Counted from the first letter of the stretch, positions 13,715 through 21,337 are shown. The stretch is 24,153 nucleotides of DNA from an uncultured bacterium (GCA_905214955.1 CAJMON010000052.1:1-24153); one strand, 5' to 3'. Numbers and translations: made by a program. The notes: generated by a model not told the origin, from the sequence alone.

Positions 13715-14028
13715 AAACATGCACAATTCTGCAAATTCTACATTTTTATGCACACTTTTGCAAGGATTCCGGCATTTCTTTTCTAATCAGAAATCTTCAC
13801 AAATGATTAAAATCGCAGCACAGCCCTCTCGCTTTCCTCTGTTTTTCTGCAGACTCCTCCGTGTCTGTCCAAAGCAGACCTGCTGCTTTCTTCCTTGTTC
13901 CTGTTATTGTTCTTCCCATTTCCATTGGTTTTTGCGTTATCCCCTGATGCATCTGATTTCTTTTTCATTATAATTCTTTTCTTAGCAGAAGCATCGCTTT
14001 TTCTTACACAAAACAGCCTTCCAAACCC
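13715..14028. other. Gene-free stretch between the sugar transferase and tmRNA promoters
   Basis: About 310 bases without a supported gene. At its left end an imperfect direct repeat, ATGCACA then a short spacer and TGCAA, occurs at 13719 and again at 13748; the 29-base offset is close to three helix turns, so these may be extra regulator sites for the sugar transferase promoter. The rest is T-rich on the plus strand. A 90-residue reading frame on the minus strand has low-complexity, Asn/Lys-rich content and no ribosome binding site, and I do not accept it. Confidence 0.5.
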
Positions 14029-14057
14029 TTGACACAAATTTCTTTTTCTCATATAAT
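14029..14057 (+). promoter_or_regulatory. Consensus promoter of ssrA
   Basis: TTGACA (14029-14034), 17 bases, TATAAT (14052-14057): a full consensus match, as expected for an abundant stable RNA. The predicted start near 14064 leaves a ~30-base 5' extension to be trimmed by RNase P. Confidence 0.93.
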
Positions 14058-14094
14058 AAAAAAGAACGAATTTCTTCATTCGCTTGCCAAACCA

Positions 14095-14448
14095 GGGCTT
14101 GTACTGGTTTCGACGGGGGTTTTGAAGTTAGGGAAGCCATCTGCGGGCCGGGACCGCATAGCAAACCGGACCTTAAAATTAAACGCAAACGATAACGAAG
14201 AGTTATTAGCAGCTGCTTAATGCTGCATGTCGGCCTTAGGTTACTCACAGCTTAAGTCACCGGCATCAAACTATGTGAGGCCCTCTGTTTCCTAAGCTTT
14301 GCGGAAGCAGAAGATTTTATGAAGCTACTGAAGCTGACAGCCCGTCATTAGGCGGCCAGCGGAGGGAATGTCTGTATGATGACTGTGATGGGAGATGCCT
14401 TAATGAATAGGCTTTCGGACAGGGGTTCGATTCCCCTCAGGTCCACTA
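14095..14448 (+). tRNA. ssrA: Transfer-messenger RNA (tmRNA)
   Basis: One-piece tmRNA that rescues stalled ribosomes with SmpB and tags the product for proteolysis. The 5' end has the conserved GGTTTCGACGGG. The acceptor stem is GGGCTTG (14095-14101) with CAGGTCC (14438-14444); the T-arm is AGGGGTTCGATTCCCCT. The tag reading frame at 14185-14220 reads ANDNEELLAAA followed by TAA, and resumes on a GCA alanine codon as usual. The discriminator A at 14445 is followed by CTA, not CCA, so the CCA end must be added after transcription; coordinates include these three positions. Pseudoknot detail was not worked out. The feature type tRNA is used as the nearest class. Confidence 0.96.
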
Positions 14449-14523
14449 AAACTGAACAAGTCGAACTCTGCATATGATATTATCTTATACAGGAATATGT
14501 TTTGTTTGGTGTATCGAAAAAAT

Positions 14524-14575
14524 AAAAATAACGGCATTGTATGTTACGAGAATGATATACAGTGTCGTTATTTTT
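14524..14575 (+). terminator. Long imperfect hairpin after ssrA, possible bidirectional terminator
   Basis: AAAAATAACG (14524-14533) pairs with CGTTATTTTT (14566-14575); further pairing (CATTGTAT with ATACAGTG) extends the stem with small mismatches. The T-rich 3' arm could end ssrA transcription, although mature ssrA ends about 80 bases earlier. Confidence 0.55.
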
Positions 14576-14576
14576 A

Positions 14577-14585
14577 TGGTATAAT
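14577..14585 (+). promoter_or_regulatory. Extended -10 promoter before the acetyltransferase frame
   Basis: TGG-TATAAT is a perfect extended -10 element, sitting just after the hairpin's 3' arm. No good -35 box is visible at 17 or 18 bases upstream. Confidence 0.5.
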
Positions 14586-14632
14586 TCAGATATGAGTTTG
14601 ACAAATTCAATTAGAATTTATGGAAGGAGCGA

Positions 14633-15040
14633 ATATCCTCAATAGAATATATCGAATTCCTAAAGCGTACGGATTTAGGGTCGCAGTATCCGAAGGAACG
14701 ATTCGAAGAAAGGATAGCAAAGCTGGTTGATCATGTATCAATCAGTCTTGTTGCAAGAAACAGGGATAACCACATTGTCGGTATCCTATTCGGATTGACT
14801 GACTATGCCTATTGGCTTTATGTAACCGATTTAGGTGTAGACAGAGACTATTTACACCAGGGAATTGGTACGGAATTGATGGAGACAGCACATTCTTTAG
14901 CCGGCGGCAAAAATGATGTTGCTGTATATCTGGTTGCAAACGAAAATGCCATTTCATTTTACGAAAAATTGGGAATGAGAAAGACAGATGATGTAATAGA
15001 ATATAACCACATAGAATGGACAGAGTTTACTGTAAAATGA
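14633..15040 (+). pseudogene. GNAT-family N-acetyltransferase, start codon missing
   Basis: The frame is open from 14615 to the TGA at 15038-15040 and encodes a GNAT domain: IVGILFGLTDYAYWLYVTDLGV (strands 2-4), HQGIGTELM (acetyl-CoA pyrophosphate loop, Q/R-x-x-G-x-G/A type) and ENAISFYEKLGM (C-terminal signature). The upstream part (IEYIEFLKRTDLGSQYPKERF) also looks like genuine protein, so the true N-terminus lies before 14642. Yet there is no in-frame ATG, GTG or TTG until TTG 14795, which would cut the domain in half. AAGGAG (14624-14629) is present but followed only by ATA codons. It is either a decayed gene or one using a non-standard start. The region is AT-richer than its neighbours, consistent with transfer. 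The substrate is unknown. Confidence 0.7.
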
Positions 15041-15044
15041 ACAT

Positions 15045-15093
15045 GCCGCAGGCTTTGGAAGCTTTTGCTTTCTTCGCCTGCGGCTCTATTTTT
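15045..15093 (-). terminator. Terminator shared by the infA end and the acetyltransferase
   Basis: GCCGCAGGC (15045-15053) and GCCTGCGGC (15076-15084) form a 9-bp stem, with a second pairing inside (AAGC-TTTT-GCTT). On the plus strand it is followed by TCTATTTTT; on the minus strand the trailing sequence has fewer T residues, so it is stronger for the acetyltransferase side. Confidence 0.75.
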
Positions 15094-15105
15094 ATGCCAC
15101 GTAAC

Positions 15106-15324
15106 TTATTTGTCTCTCCAGATAATTCTGCCTTTGGACAGATCGTAGGGAGAAAGTTCGATGGTTACTTTATCTCCCGGAAGGATACGGATAAAGTTCA
15201 TTCTCAGCTTTCCGCTGATGTGTGCCAGAACAACGTGCTTATTTTCCAGTTCTACTTTAAACATGGCATTCGGCAGCTTTTCCAGTACCGTTCCTTCTAC
15301 TTCAATGACATCTGCTTTTGACAT
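15106..15324 (-). CDS. infA: Translation initiation factor IF-1
   Basis: A 72-residue S1/OB-fold protein that binds the A site of the 30S subunit during initiation. The sequence MSKADVIEVEGTVLEKLPNA..., HISGKLRMNFIRILPGD and SPYDLSKGRIIWR is canonical, and the length is standard. The start at 15324 has AGGAGG before it; a longer frame into the upstream gene is rejected. Its start overlaps the KOW gene by 23 bases. It is the last gene of the ribosomal block here: the rpmJ-rpsM-rpsK genes that normally follow in Clostridia are absent, and a terminator comes next. Confidence 0.97.
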   Translation of the reverse strand: MSKADVIEVEGTVLEKLPNAMFKVELENKHVVLAHISGKLRMNFIRILPGDKVTIELSPYDLSKGRIIWRDK

Positions 15325-15628
15325 TACAATCCTCCTGATTTTCCCTGTGTGACCCTGCAGCTGTTCGTTGTTCTGCAAGATACTCTTTCAATATTCTCTT
15401 TACCTTTTCATCTGCAGCTGTGCTTGGCAGCTGTATCATTGTCCGACGTATCACCTGAATATGCTTCCGGCTTTTCTTCTTTGGATCTGAAACCTTCCGC
15501 AGACTGCCGTCAGCCAGCCAGACAAAACGACTGTCAGCCTTTATGATCACATATGTTTTCCCACAGTCATGTCCGGCTCTCGAAACAGCCAGCATCCCTG
15601 CTTCAATCCTGTTATCCCCGCTTATCAT
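15302..15628 (-). CDS. KOW-domain RNA-binding protein (L14e-like)
   Basis: A 108-residue protein found between map and infA in many Clostridia. The N-terminal half is a KOW/SH3-like barrel (MLAVSRAGHDCGKTYVIIKADSRFVWLADG), similar to the eukaryotic/archaeal L14e group; the C-terminal half is basic then helical (KKKSRKHIQVIRRT, VKRILKEYLAEQ). It probably binds ribosomal RNA, but no function is proven. The ribosome binding site GAGG overlaps the map stop region and the ATG is 11 bases after that stop; the end overlaps infA. Confidence 0.88.
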   Translation of the reverse strand: MISGDNRIEAGMLAVSRAGHDCGKTYVIIKADSRFVWLADGSLRKVSDPKKKSRKHIQVIRRTMIQLPSTAADEKVKRILKEYLAEQRTAAGSHRENQEDCNVKSRCH

Positions 15629-15639
15629 TCAGGCGTTCC

Positions 15640-16398
15640 TCAACGATGCGTCAGGGAAAGGATCTCAGGCTCACCTTCTGTGATCAGGATCGTATTCTCA
15701 TAATGTGCTGAGAGGCTTCCATCTTCTGTTACCACTGTCCAGTCATCATCCAGCCATTCCACATCCGGCCGTCCGATATTGATCATCGGCTCAATAGCCA
15801 GAGTCATGCCCGGCATCAGACGAATGCCCTTGGTTCTCTGTGCAAAGTTCGGAATCTGAGGATCTTCATGCAGGGCATGACCAATGCCATGACCTACCAG
15901 CTCTTCAACGATTCCATAACCAAACGGACGCACATAGGCATCAATCGCATTGGAAATATCATGCAGATGATTTCCAGCTTTTGCGTATTTGATTCCCTCA
16001 AAGAAACTCTGTCTGGTAACATCAATCAGTTTCTGTGCTTCCGGGGAAATTTTCCCAACTGCATGGGTTCTTGCCGCATCGGAATGCATTCCTTTGTAGA
16101 TCAATCCTGCATCAATGCTGACAATATCGCCTTCCTTTAAGATCTTGTGCTTATTCGGAATGGAATGAACCACTTCGTCGTTCACAGAGATACAGAAGGA
16201 AGCCGGATATCCATTGTAGTTCAGGAAATTCGGAATGCAGCCAAAGCTGCGGATCATTTTCTCCCCGATCCGGTTCAGTTCCCATGTAGAGATTCCCGGC
16301 CGGATATTGGCAGCCAGTTCTTCATGTACCAGCTCCAGAAGACGGCCTGCTTCTCTCATAAGTTCAATTTCTTTTGCAGATTTAATGGATACTGACAT
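15640..16398 (-). CDS. map: Methionine aminopeptidase, type I
   Basis: A 252-residue dinuclear metalloenzyme that removes the N-terminal methionine from nascent proteins. Pita-bread fold ligands are present: D96 (SIDAGL), D107 (SDAARTHAVG), H170 (GHGIGHALHEDP), E203 (AIEPMI) and E234 (AHYENTI). H79 in VVHSIP and H177 are the usual substrate-site histidines. There is no N-terminal zinc-finger extension. TAGGAGCG precedes the ATG; the gene begins four bases after the adk stop. Confidence 0.97.
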   Translation of the reverse strand: MSVSIKSAKEIELMREAGRLLELVHEELAANIRPGISTWELNRIGEKMIRSFGCIPNFLNYNGYPASFCISVNDEVVHSIPNKHKILKEGDIVSIDAGLIYKGMHSDAARTHAVGKISPEAQKLIDVTRQSFFEGIKYAKAGNHLHDISNAIDAYVRPFGYGIVEELVGHGIGHALHEDPQIPNFAQRTKGIRLMPGMTLAIEPMINIGRPDVEWLDDDWTVVTEDGSLSAHYENTILITEGEPEILSLTHR

Positions 16399-16402
16399 CT
16401 AA

Positions 16403-17047
16403 TTACGCTCCTAAAATTCCAACAATTGCCTGGAATACCTCTTCCATGTCAACGGTTCCGTCCACATTTTTCAGAATTCCAGCTTTACTGTAATAATCAA
16501 TCAGCGGCTGGGTCTGCTCATGATAAACATCCAGACGCTTTTTGACTGTTTCCGGTTTATCGTCATCTCGCAGAATCAGTTCTTCTCCGCAGGTATCACA
16601 GATTCCCTCTGCCTTCGGCGCATTATAGACGATGTGGTAGGTCGCTCCGCAGCCTGTGCAGGCTCTTCGGCCGCCCATGCGGCGAATAATGTTTTCATCC
16701 GGGACATCTACATTGATGGCATAGTCTACCTTTTCACCCATTTTTGCAAGAGCTGCATCCAACGCTTCTGCCTGGGGAATGGTTCTTGGAAAACCATCCA
16801 GGACATAGCCGTTTTTGCAATCTTCTTTTACAACTCTGTCTGCTACCAGATCAACTACCAGCTCATCCGGTACCAGAAGTCCCTGGTCCATGTAGGTCTT
16901 TGCCTTCTTTCCAAGCTCTGTACCATTTTTGATATTTGCCCGGAAAATGTCCCCCGTGGAGATATGCGGAATCTGATATTTTTCCGCGATTTTCTTTGCC
17001 TGAGTACCTTTACCGGCACCAGGTGCCCCTAACATGATAATCTTCAC
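16403..17047 (-). CDS. adk: Adenylate kinase, zinc-type
   Basis: A 214-residue enzyme that interconverts ATP + AMP and 2 ADP. It has the P-loop GAPGAGKGT (7-15), the DGFPRT AMP/ATP motif (84-89), and a LID domain with four cysteines (130, 133, 150, 153) binding zinc, typical of Gram-positive adenylate kinases. The start is GTG at 17047, giving the family-standard length, with AAAGGTGGGG before it; the in-frame extension (MPAEKSGKK...) would add 23 basic residues with no family match. It lies between secY and map as in other Firmicutes. Confidence 0.96.
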   Translation of the reverse strand: MKIIMLGAPGAGKGTQAKKIAEKYQIPHISTGDIFRANIKNGTELGKKAKTYMDQGLLVPDELVVDLVADRVVKEDCKNGYVLDGFPRTIPQAEALDAALAKMGEKVDYAINVDVPDENIIRRMGGRRACTGCGATYHIVYNAPKAEGICDTCGEELILRDDDKPETVKKRLDVYHEQTQPLIDYYSKAGILKNVDGTVDMEEVFQAIVGILGA

Positions 17048-17161
17048 GTGTGCCCCACCTTTCTTTTTATCCGGCATTCCAATGCAGGACTTTTTTCCTG
17101 ATTTTTCTGCCGGCAATTATTTTCCAAGATAAACACATTTAGTGCACGAATCTACCTGCCA

Positions 17162-17180
17162 TTATCCGAAAACCGGATAA
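17162..17180 (-). repeat. Short inverted repeat in the secY-adk gap
   Basis: TTATCCG-AAAAC-CGGATAA, a 7-bp stem without a T-run. It lies in the 150-base gap between the secY stop and the adk GTG, the longest gap inside the block. It may be an mRNA processing or stability hairpin; I see no convincing promoter. Confidence 0.5.
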
Positions 17181-17199
17181 CAGCAGATAAACCGTACAC

Positions 17200-18516
17200 T
17201 TATTCACTCAGAAATCCTTTATAATTACGCACGAGCATCTGAGACTCGATCTGTTTTAAGGTCTCAAGAATAACACCTACAATAATGATCAGCGAGGTTC
17301 CACCGAAGGAAACCGATGCTCCGAAAACTCCGTTGAAGAAAATCGGAATCGTCACAACGATCAGAAGACCGATTGCCCCAAGGAAAATGATATAATTCAA
17401 AAGCTTGTTCAGATAATCCTGTGTCGGTTTTCCCGGACGGATACCAGGAACAAAACCGCCCTGCTTTTTCATATTGTCTGCTACCTCTATAGGATTAAAG
17501 GTGATGGAGGTATAGAAATATGCGAAGAACACAATCATCACTGCATACAGCACATAACCAACTGTGTAAATTGGCGTTTTAAAGTTGAACCAGTTGTTCT
17601 GACTCAGCATACCAACAATCGTTCCGCCAACACCACTTCCTGCTGACTTGCCCATGAACGCAAGGATCATAGAGGGCATGGACATCAGGGAGGATGCGAA
17701 GATAACCGGGATAACACCTGCGGTGTTTACTTTCAGAGGAATACAGGAAGACTGACCGCCTACCAGTTTCCGTCCCTGCATCTTTTTCGCATACTGTACC
17801 GGAATTTTTCTGGTTGCATCATTCACAAGAATGACCAGTACAACTGTTACAACAATAACAGCCAAAATGATCACAGCTGCCAGGGCGCCTTTTGCAATAC
17901 TCTTTCCAGCAACGAAAGTCTGGAACAGAGTTACCAGATCATTGGGGATTCTGGAAAGGATGTTTACCATCAGGACGATGGATGTACCATTTCCGACTCC
18001 GCGCTCGGTAATCCGCTCACCTACCCACATCAGGAATGCAGAACCAGCTGTCAGTGCGGCAACCAGAGTGAGTACGTTCAGTGCATTAAACTCCTCAATC
18101 AGACCGCTGCGGCCAAATCCAATTGCCATGGCAGTAGATTCAATCAGTGCCAGGCCGATGGTCACATAACGGGTGATTGCAGTCAGTTTTTTTCTACCAT
18201 CTTCTCCATCTCTCTGCATCTCTTCCAGCTTCGGAATCGCAATGGTCAGAAGCTGAATGATAATGGAAGAGGTAATGTACGGAGTGATGTTCAGTGCAAA
18301 GATAGACATCTGTTCAAAAGAACCGCCTGTAAATGCACTGAAAAAGTTAAAGGCATCTCCGCTCTGCTGTGAGAACCAGTTGGAGAAGTAACTCCGGTCC
18401 ACACCAGGAACCGGAATCTGAGACCCCAGCCGGATTACGAACAGCATCATGAAGGTAAAGAAAAGCTTGTTTCTTAAATCCTCAATTTTGAATGCGTTTC
18501 GCAATGTTCGAAACAT
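17200..18516 (-). CDS. secY: Preprotein translocase subunit SecY
   Basis: A 438-residue pore subunit of the Sec translocon with ten transmembrane helices. It starts MFRTLRNAFKIEDLRNKLFFT, has the plug-region GVDRSYF, the conserved MPSMILAF, NPIEVADNMKKQGGFVPGIRPG and the C-terminal LETLKQIESQMLVRNYKGFL. Length and sequence are standard. Its ATG overlaps the rplO stop by one base (TAATG), with GAGGTGA upstream, so translation is coupled. Confidence 0.98.
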   Translation of the reverse strand: MFRTLRNAFKIEDLRNKLFFTFMMLFVIRLGSQIPVPGVDRSYFSNWFSQQSGDAFNFFSAFTGGSFEQMSIFALNITPYITSSIIIQLLTIAIPKLEEMQRDGEDGRKKLTAITRYVTIGLALIESTAMAIGFGRSGLIEEFNALNVLTLVAALTAGSAFLMWVGERITERGVGNGTSIVLMVNILSRIPNDLVTLFQTFVAGKSIAKGALAAVIILAVIVVTVVLVILVNDATRKIPVQYAKKMQGRKLVGGQSSCIPLKVNTAGVIPVIFASSLMSMPSMILAFMGKSAGSGVGGTIVGMLSQNNWFNFKTPIYTVGYVLYAVMIVFFAYFYTSITFNPIEVADNMKKQGGFVPGIRPGKPTQDYLNKLLNYIIFLGAIGLLIVVTIPIFFNGVFGASVSFGGTSLIIIVGVILETLKQIESQMLVRNYKGFLSE

Positions 18517-18956
18517 TAGATCACCTCGGCTTTTCCACCAAGCTCCTCGATCTTAGCTTTTGCACTTTCACTGAAGGCATTCACTTTCACAGTAAGCTTC
18601 TTTGTCAGTTCACCATTTCCCAGGATCTTAACTCCATCTTTCGGGTTCTTAACGATACCAGTTTCGATCAGCAGATCAATGGTAACTTCGGTATCATTGT
18701 CGAATCTCTCCAGAGCGCTTACGTTAATAGACTCAATCTTCAGTGTATTCCGGTTTGTGAAACCACGTTTCGGCAGACGTCTGTATAAAGGCATCTGTCC
18801 ACCTTCAAAACCGATTCTCGGTGCGCCGGAACGGGCCTTCTGACCCTTGTGTCCCTTACCAGCAGTCTTGCCGTTTCCTGAACCATGTCCACGGCCTCTT
18901 CTGAAATTATTGCTGTGTTTGGAACCTTCTGCAGGCTGTAAATTTGCTAAATCCAT
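18516..18956 (-). CDS. rplO: 50S ribosomal protein L15
   Basis: A 146-residue L15. It has MDLANLQPAEGS, the glycine/arginine-rich RRGRGHGSGNGKTAGKGHKGQKARSG segment that threads into 23S rRNA, and the PLYRRLPKRGF box. The start at 18956 has GGAGGTG six bases upstream. It is followed by secY with a one-base overlap. Confidence 0.98.
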   Translation of the reverse strand: MDLANLQPAEGSKHSNNFRRGRGHGSGNGKTAGKGHKGQKARSGAPRIGFEGGQMPLYRRLPKRGFTNRNTLKIESINVSALERFDNDTEVTIDLLIETGIVKNPKDGVKILGNGELTKKLTVKVNAFSESAKAKIEELGGKAEVI

Positions 18957-18982
18957 TCTGTACACCTCCTTGTCAAAATATA

Positions 18983-19165
18983 TTAGATTTCTTCTACTTT
19001 TACTAAATGACGAACCTGTGCCACCATACCCATAGTGGAAGCATTGTTCGGCAGCTCAACGCTGTGGTTCAGCTTACGAAGTCCCAGAGCTTCTACAGTT
19101 GCGCGATGCTTCGGGATTGTTCCGATGGTGGATTTTACTAAGGTAACTTTTACTTTATCTGCCAT
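18983..19165 (-). CDS. rpmD: 50S ribosomal protein L30
   Basis: A 60-residue L30 with the usual VKVTLVKSTIGTIPKHRATVEALGL start and the MVAQVRHLVKVEE ending. It lies between rpsE and rplO as in all Firmicutes, with AGGAGG upstream. Confidence 0.98.
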   Translation of the reverse strand: MADKVKVTLVKSTIGTIPKHRATVEALGLRKLNHSVELPNNASTMGMVAQVRHLVKVEEI

Positions 19166-19178
19166 TTTGAAGACCTCC

Positions 19179-19688
19179 TTAACCCAGAATCTCTTCTACA
19201 GATTTTCCGCGGAGTCTAGCGACCTCTTCCGGGGACTTCATCTGTGCCAGACCGTTAATAGTTGCCAGAACTACGTTCTGTTTATTGTTGGATCCCAGAG
19301 ACTTTGTACGGATGTTTTTGATACCTGCAAGCTCCAGCACGTTACGTGCAGGACCTCCGGCGATAACACCGGTACCTTCCGGAGCTCTCTTCAGAAGTAC
19401 AGATGCGCTTCCGAATTTGCCGTAGAAGTCATGAGGTACGCTGGCGTTCTCATCCAGAGAAATGCTGATAAGTTTTTTAGCAGCATCTTCTTTGCCTTTG
19501 CGGATTGCTTCCGGAATTTCAGTTGCTTTTCCAAGACCTGCTCCAACGTGTCCGTTTCCGTCACCTACTACTACCAGAGCAGTAAAGCGCATGGTACGTC
19601 CACCTTTTACAGTCTTAGATACACGCTTGATTGATACCACTTTTTCGGTCAGTTCAAACTGGCTCGGATCAATGATCGTACGTTTCAT
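19179..19688 (-). CDS. rpsE: 30S ribosomal protein S5
   Basis: A 169-residue S5. The N-terminal dsRNA-binding-like domain has EKVVSIKRVSKTVKGGRTMRFTALVVVGD; the C-terminal domain shows GTGVIAGGPARNVLELAGI and KSLGSNNKQNVV. GGAGGG lies before the ATG. The spectinomycin-contact loop (KRVSKTVKGG) is intact. Confidence 0.98.
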   Translation of the reverse strand: MKRTIIDPSQFELTEKVVSIKRVSKTVKGGRTMRFTALVVVGDGNGHVGAGLGKATEIPEAIRKGKEDAAKKLISISLDENASVPHDFYGKFGSASVLLKRAPEGTGVIAGGPARNVLELAGIKNIRTKSLGSNNKQNVVLATINGLAQMKSPEEVARLRGKSVEEILG

Positions 19689-19709
19689 GTGTTTTTTTCC
19701 CTCCTTGTC

Positions 19710-20078
19710 TTAGAATTCAAGTCCAGCTTCGCGAGCTGCATCTGCTAATGCTTTGATCTTACCCTGATAAATGAAGCCGCCTCTATCAAAGACAACAGTG
19801 GTGATGCCCTTCTCCAGGGCTTTCTTTGCAATCACAGTTCCAAGGTATGCTGCAGCCTTTACATCGTTGGTCTTTTCCAGCTCTGCCTTTACATCCTTCT
19901 GCAGGGTGCTTGCAGATACAAGAGTGTTTCCAACTGTATCATCAATGATCTGTGCATACATATGATTGTTGCTACGGAACACAGCAAGACGCGGTCTCTC
20001 GGCAGTGCCGGCGAAACGATTGCGGATTCTTCTGTGCTTATTTTCACGAACTTTAGTTCTGGATTCTTTGCTAACCAT
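19710..20078 (-). CDS. rplR: 50S ribosomal protein L18
   Basis: A 122-residue 5S rRNA-binding protein: RIRNRFAGTAERPRLAVFRSN, HMYAQIIDD, AAYLGTVIAKKALEKGI, VVFDRGGFIYQGKIKALADAAREAGLEF. The ATG at 20078 is preferred to an in-frame GTG six bases earlier, which lies only three bases from AAGGAG. Confidence 0.97.
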   Translation of the reverse strand: MVSKESRTKVRENKHRRIRNRFAGTAERPRLAVFRSNNHMYAQIIDDTVGNTLVSASTLQKDVKAELEKTNDVKAAAYLGTVIAKKALEKGITTVVFDRGGFIYQGKIKALADAAREAGLEF

Positions 20079-20095
20079 CTTCACACTCTCCTTAT

Positions 20096-20635
20096 TTATT
20101 TCTTACCGGTCTTACCAACTTTACGTCTGATTACTTCATCAGCATATTTGATTCCTTTGCCCTTGTAGGGTTCCGGAGCTCTCTTCTCTCTGATTTCAGC
20201 TGCGTACTGGCCAACTTTTTCTTTGTCAATACCTTTTACAACGATCTTGTTGCCGTCAACAACAGCTTCCAGACCTTCTGGATCTGTCATTTCAACCGGA
20301 TGAGAATAACCCAGAGTCAGAACCAGTTTCTTGCCCTGTTTAGCTGCTCTGTAACCAACACCGTTGATTTCCAGTGCTTTCTCATAGCCCTGGCTTACAC
20401 CAATTACCATGTTGTGGATCAGGGTTCTGGTCAGACCGTGGAGAGATTTCATTTTCTTCAAGTCATTCGGACGGGTTACAACTACGTGTCCGTCTTCTAC
20501 TTTAATGGTCATTTCCTGGGGCAGAACTCTTTCCAGAGTACCTTTTGCACCCTTAACGGTAACTTTATTTCCTTCTGCAACTTCTACAGTTACACCTGCG
20601 GGAATTTCAACCGGTAATCTACCGATACGAGACAT
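20096..20635 (-). CDS. rplF: 50S ribosomal protein L6
   Basis: A 179-residue L6 with two tandem copies of the L6 fold. Start MSRIGRLPVEIPAGVTV; C-terminal signature PEPYKGKGIKYADEVIRRKVGKTGKK. AGGAGG precedes the ATG. A hairpin lies in the gap after rpsH. Confidence 0.98.
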   Translation of the reverse strand: MSRIGRLPVEIPAGVTVEVAEGNKVTVKGAKGTLERVLPQEMTIKVEDGHVVVTRPNDLKKMKSLHGLTRTLIHNMVIGVSQGYEKALEINGVGYRAAKQGKKLVLTLGYSHPVEMTDPEGLEAVVDGNKIVVKGIDKEKVGQYAAEIREKRAPEPYKGKGIKYADEVIRRKVGKTGKK

Positions 20636-20663
20636 TCTTGTGTCCTCCTTACTTAGATTTTCG

Positions 20664-20684
20664 GAGAAGGCAGAAAGCCTTCTC
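20664..20684 (-). other. Intercistronic hairpin between rpsH and rplF
   Basis: GAGAAGGC, five bases, GCCTTCTC: a perfect 8-bp stem in the 85-base gap, without a T-run. It may be an mRNA processing, stability or ribosomal-protein binding site; other gaps in the block are shorter and have no such stem. Confidence 0.6.
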
Positions 20685-20720
20685 TGTTTTCAGTAACAAA
20701 AAGTTATCTAATGGCGTTTA

Positions 20721-21122
20721 CTACCAAACGAATGCTAATACTTCGCCACCGACCTGAAGCTTTCTAGCCTCTTTGTCAGTGATAACGCCCTGGTTGGTGG
20801 AAAGGATAGCGATACCCAGTCCGCCCAGAACCTTCGGCAGGTTCTCTTTGCTTGCATACACACGCAGACCCGGTTTGGAGATTCTCTTCAGTCCGGTGAT
20901 GATTCTTTCATTCTTGTCTGCGCCGTATTTCAGCTCGATGTGGATGGTCTTGAATGCGCCATCCTCAACGAGGTCATATTTCTTAATGTAACCTTCATCC
21001 AGCAGAATGTTTGCAATCGCAATTTTCATCTTGGATGCCGGAACATCAACGGTATCATGTTTTGCAGTGTTTGCGTTACGAATTCTTGTAAGCATATCTG
21101 CGATCGGATCACTCATTGTCAT
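20721..21122 (-). CDS. rpsH: 30S ribosomal protein S8
   Basis: A 133-residue S8: MSDPIADMLTRIRNANTAKHDTV near the start, GLKRISKPGLRVYASKENLPKVLGGLGIAILSTNQGV and GGEVLAFVW at the end. The first of two nearby ATGs (MTM) has GGAGG eight bases upstream. In E. coli S8 represses the spc operon by binding its mRNA; whether that holds here is unknown. Confidence 0.98.
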   Translation of the reverse strand: MTMSDPIADMLTRIRNANTAKHDTVDVPASKMKIAIANILLDEGYIKKYDLVEDGAFKTIHIELKYGADKNERIITGLKRISKPGLRVYASKENLPKVLGGLGIAILSTNQGVITDKEARKLQVGGEVLAFVW

Positions 21123-21136
21123 TTGATTTGCCTCCT

Positions 21137-21322
21137 TTACCAGCTTGCTTTCTTAACGCCAGGAATCTGGCCCTTGTATGCTAACTCACGGAAGCAGATT
21201 CTGCAGATTCCGTATTTTCTCAGGTATGCATGTGGACGACCACAGATTCTGCAGCGGTTGTATTCTCTTGTGGAGAATTTCTGTTTGCGCTGCTGCTTGA
21301 TTTTCATTGCTGTCTTAGCCAT
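21137..21322 (-). CDS. rpsN: 30S ribosomal protein S14, zinc type
   Basis: A 61-residue type Z S14 with cysteines 24, 27, 40 and 43 forming the zinc ribbon (CRICG and CRICF). The zinc-independent long form is not in this window. Confidence 0.98.
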   Translation of the reverse strand: MAKTAMKIKQQRKQKFSTREYNRCRICGRPHAYLRKYGICRICFRELAYKGQIPGVKKASW

Positions 21323-21337
21323 GAAAGTTCCCTCCTA

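Noticed and set aside
13807..14079. 90-residue minus-strand frame upstream of ssrA
   Set aside because: Low-complexity Lys/Asn/Ser content, no ribosome binding site, and it overlaps the consensus ssrA promoter.
14438..15060. Integrative element attached at the tmRNA 3' end
   Set aside because: No second copy of the ssrA 3' end and no integrase gene were found in the window, so only a vague suspicion remains from the acetyltransferase remnant.
17048..17116. 23-residue N-terminal extension of adenylate kinase
   Set aside because: The GTG at 17047 gives the standard 214 residues and has a suitable ribosome binding site; the extension has no family match.
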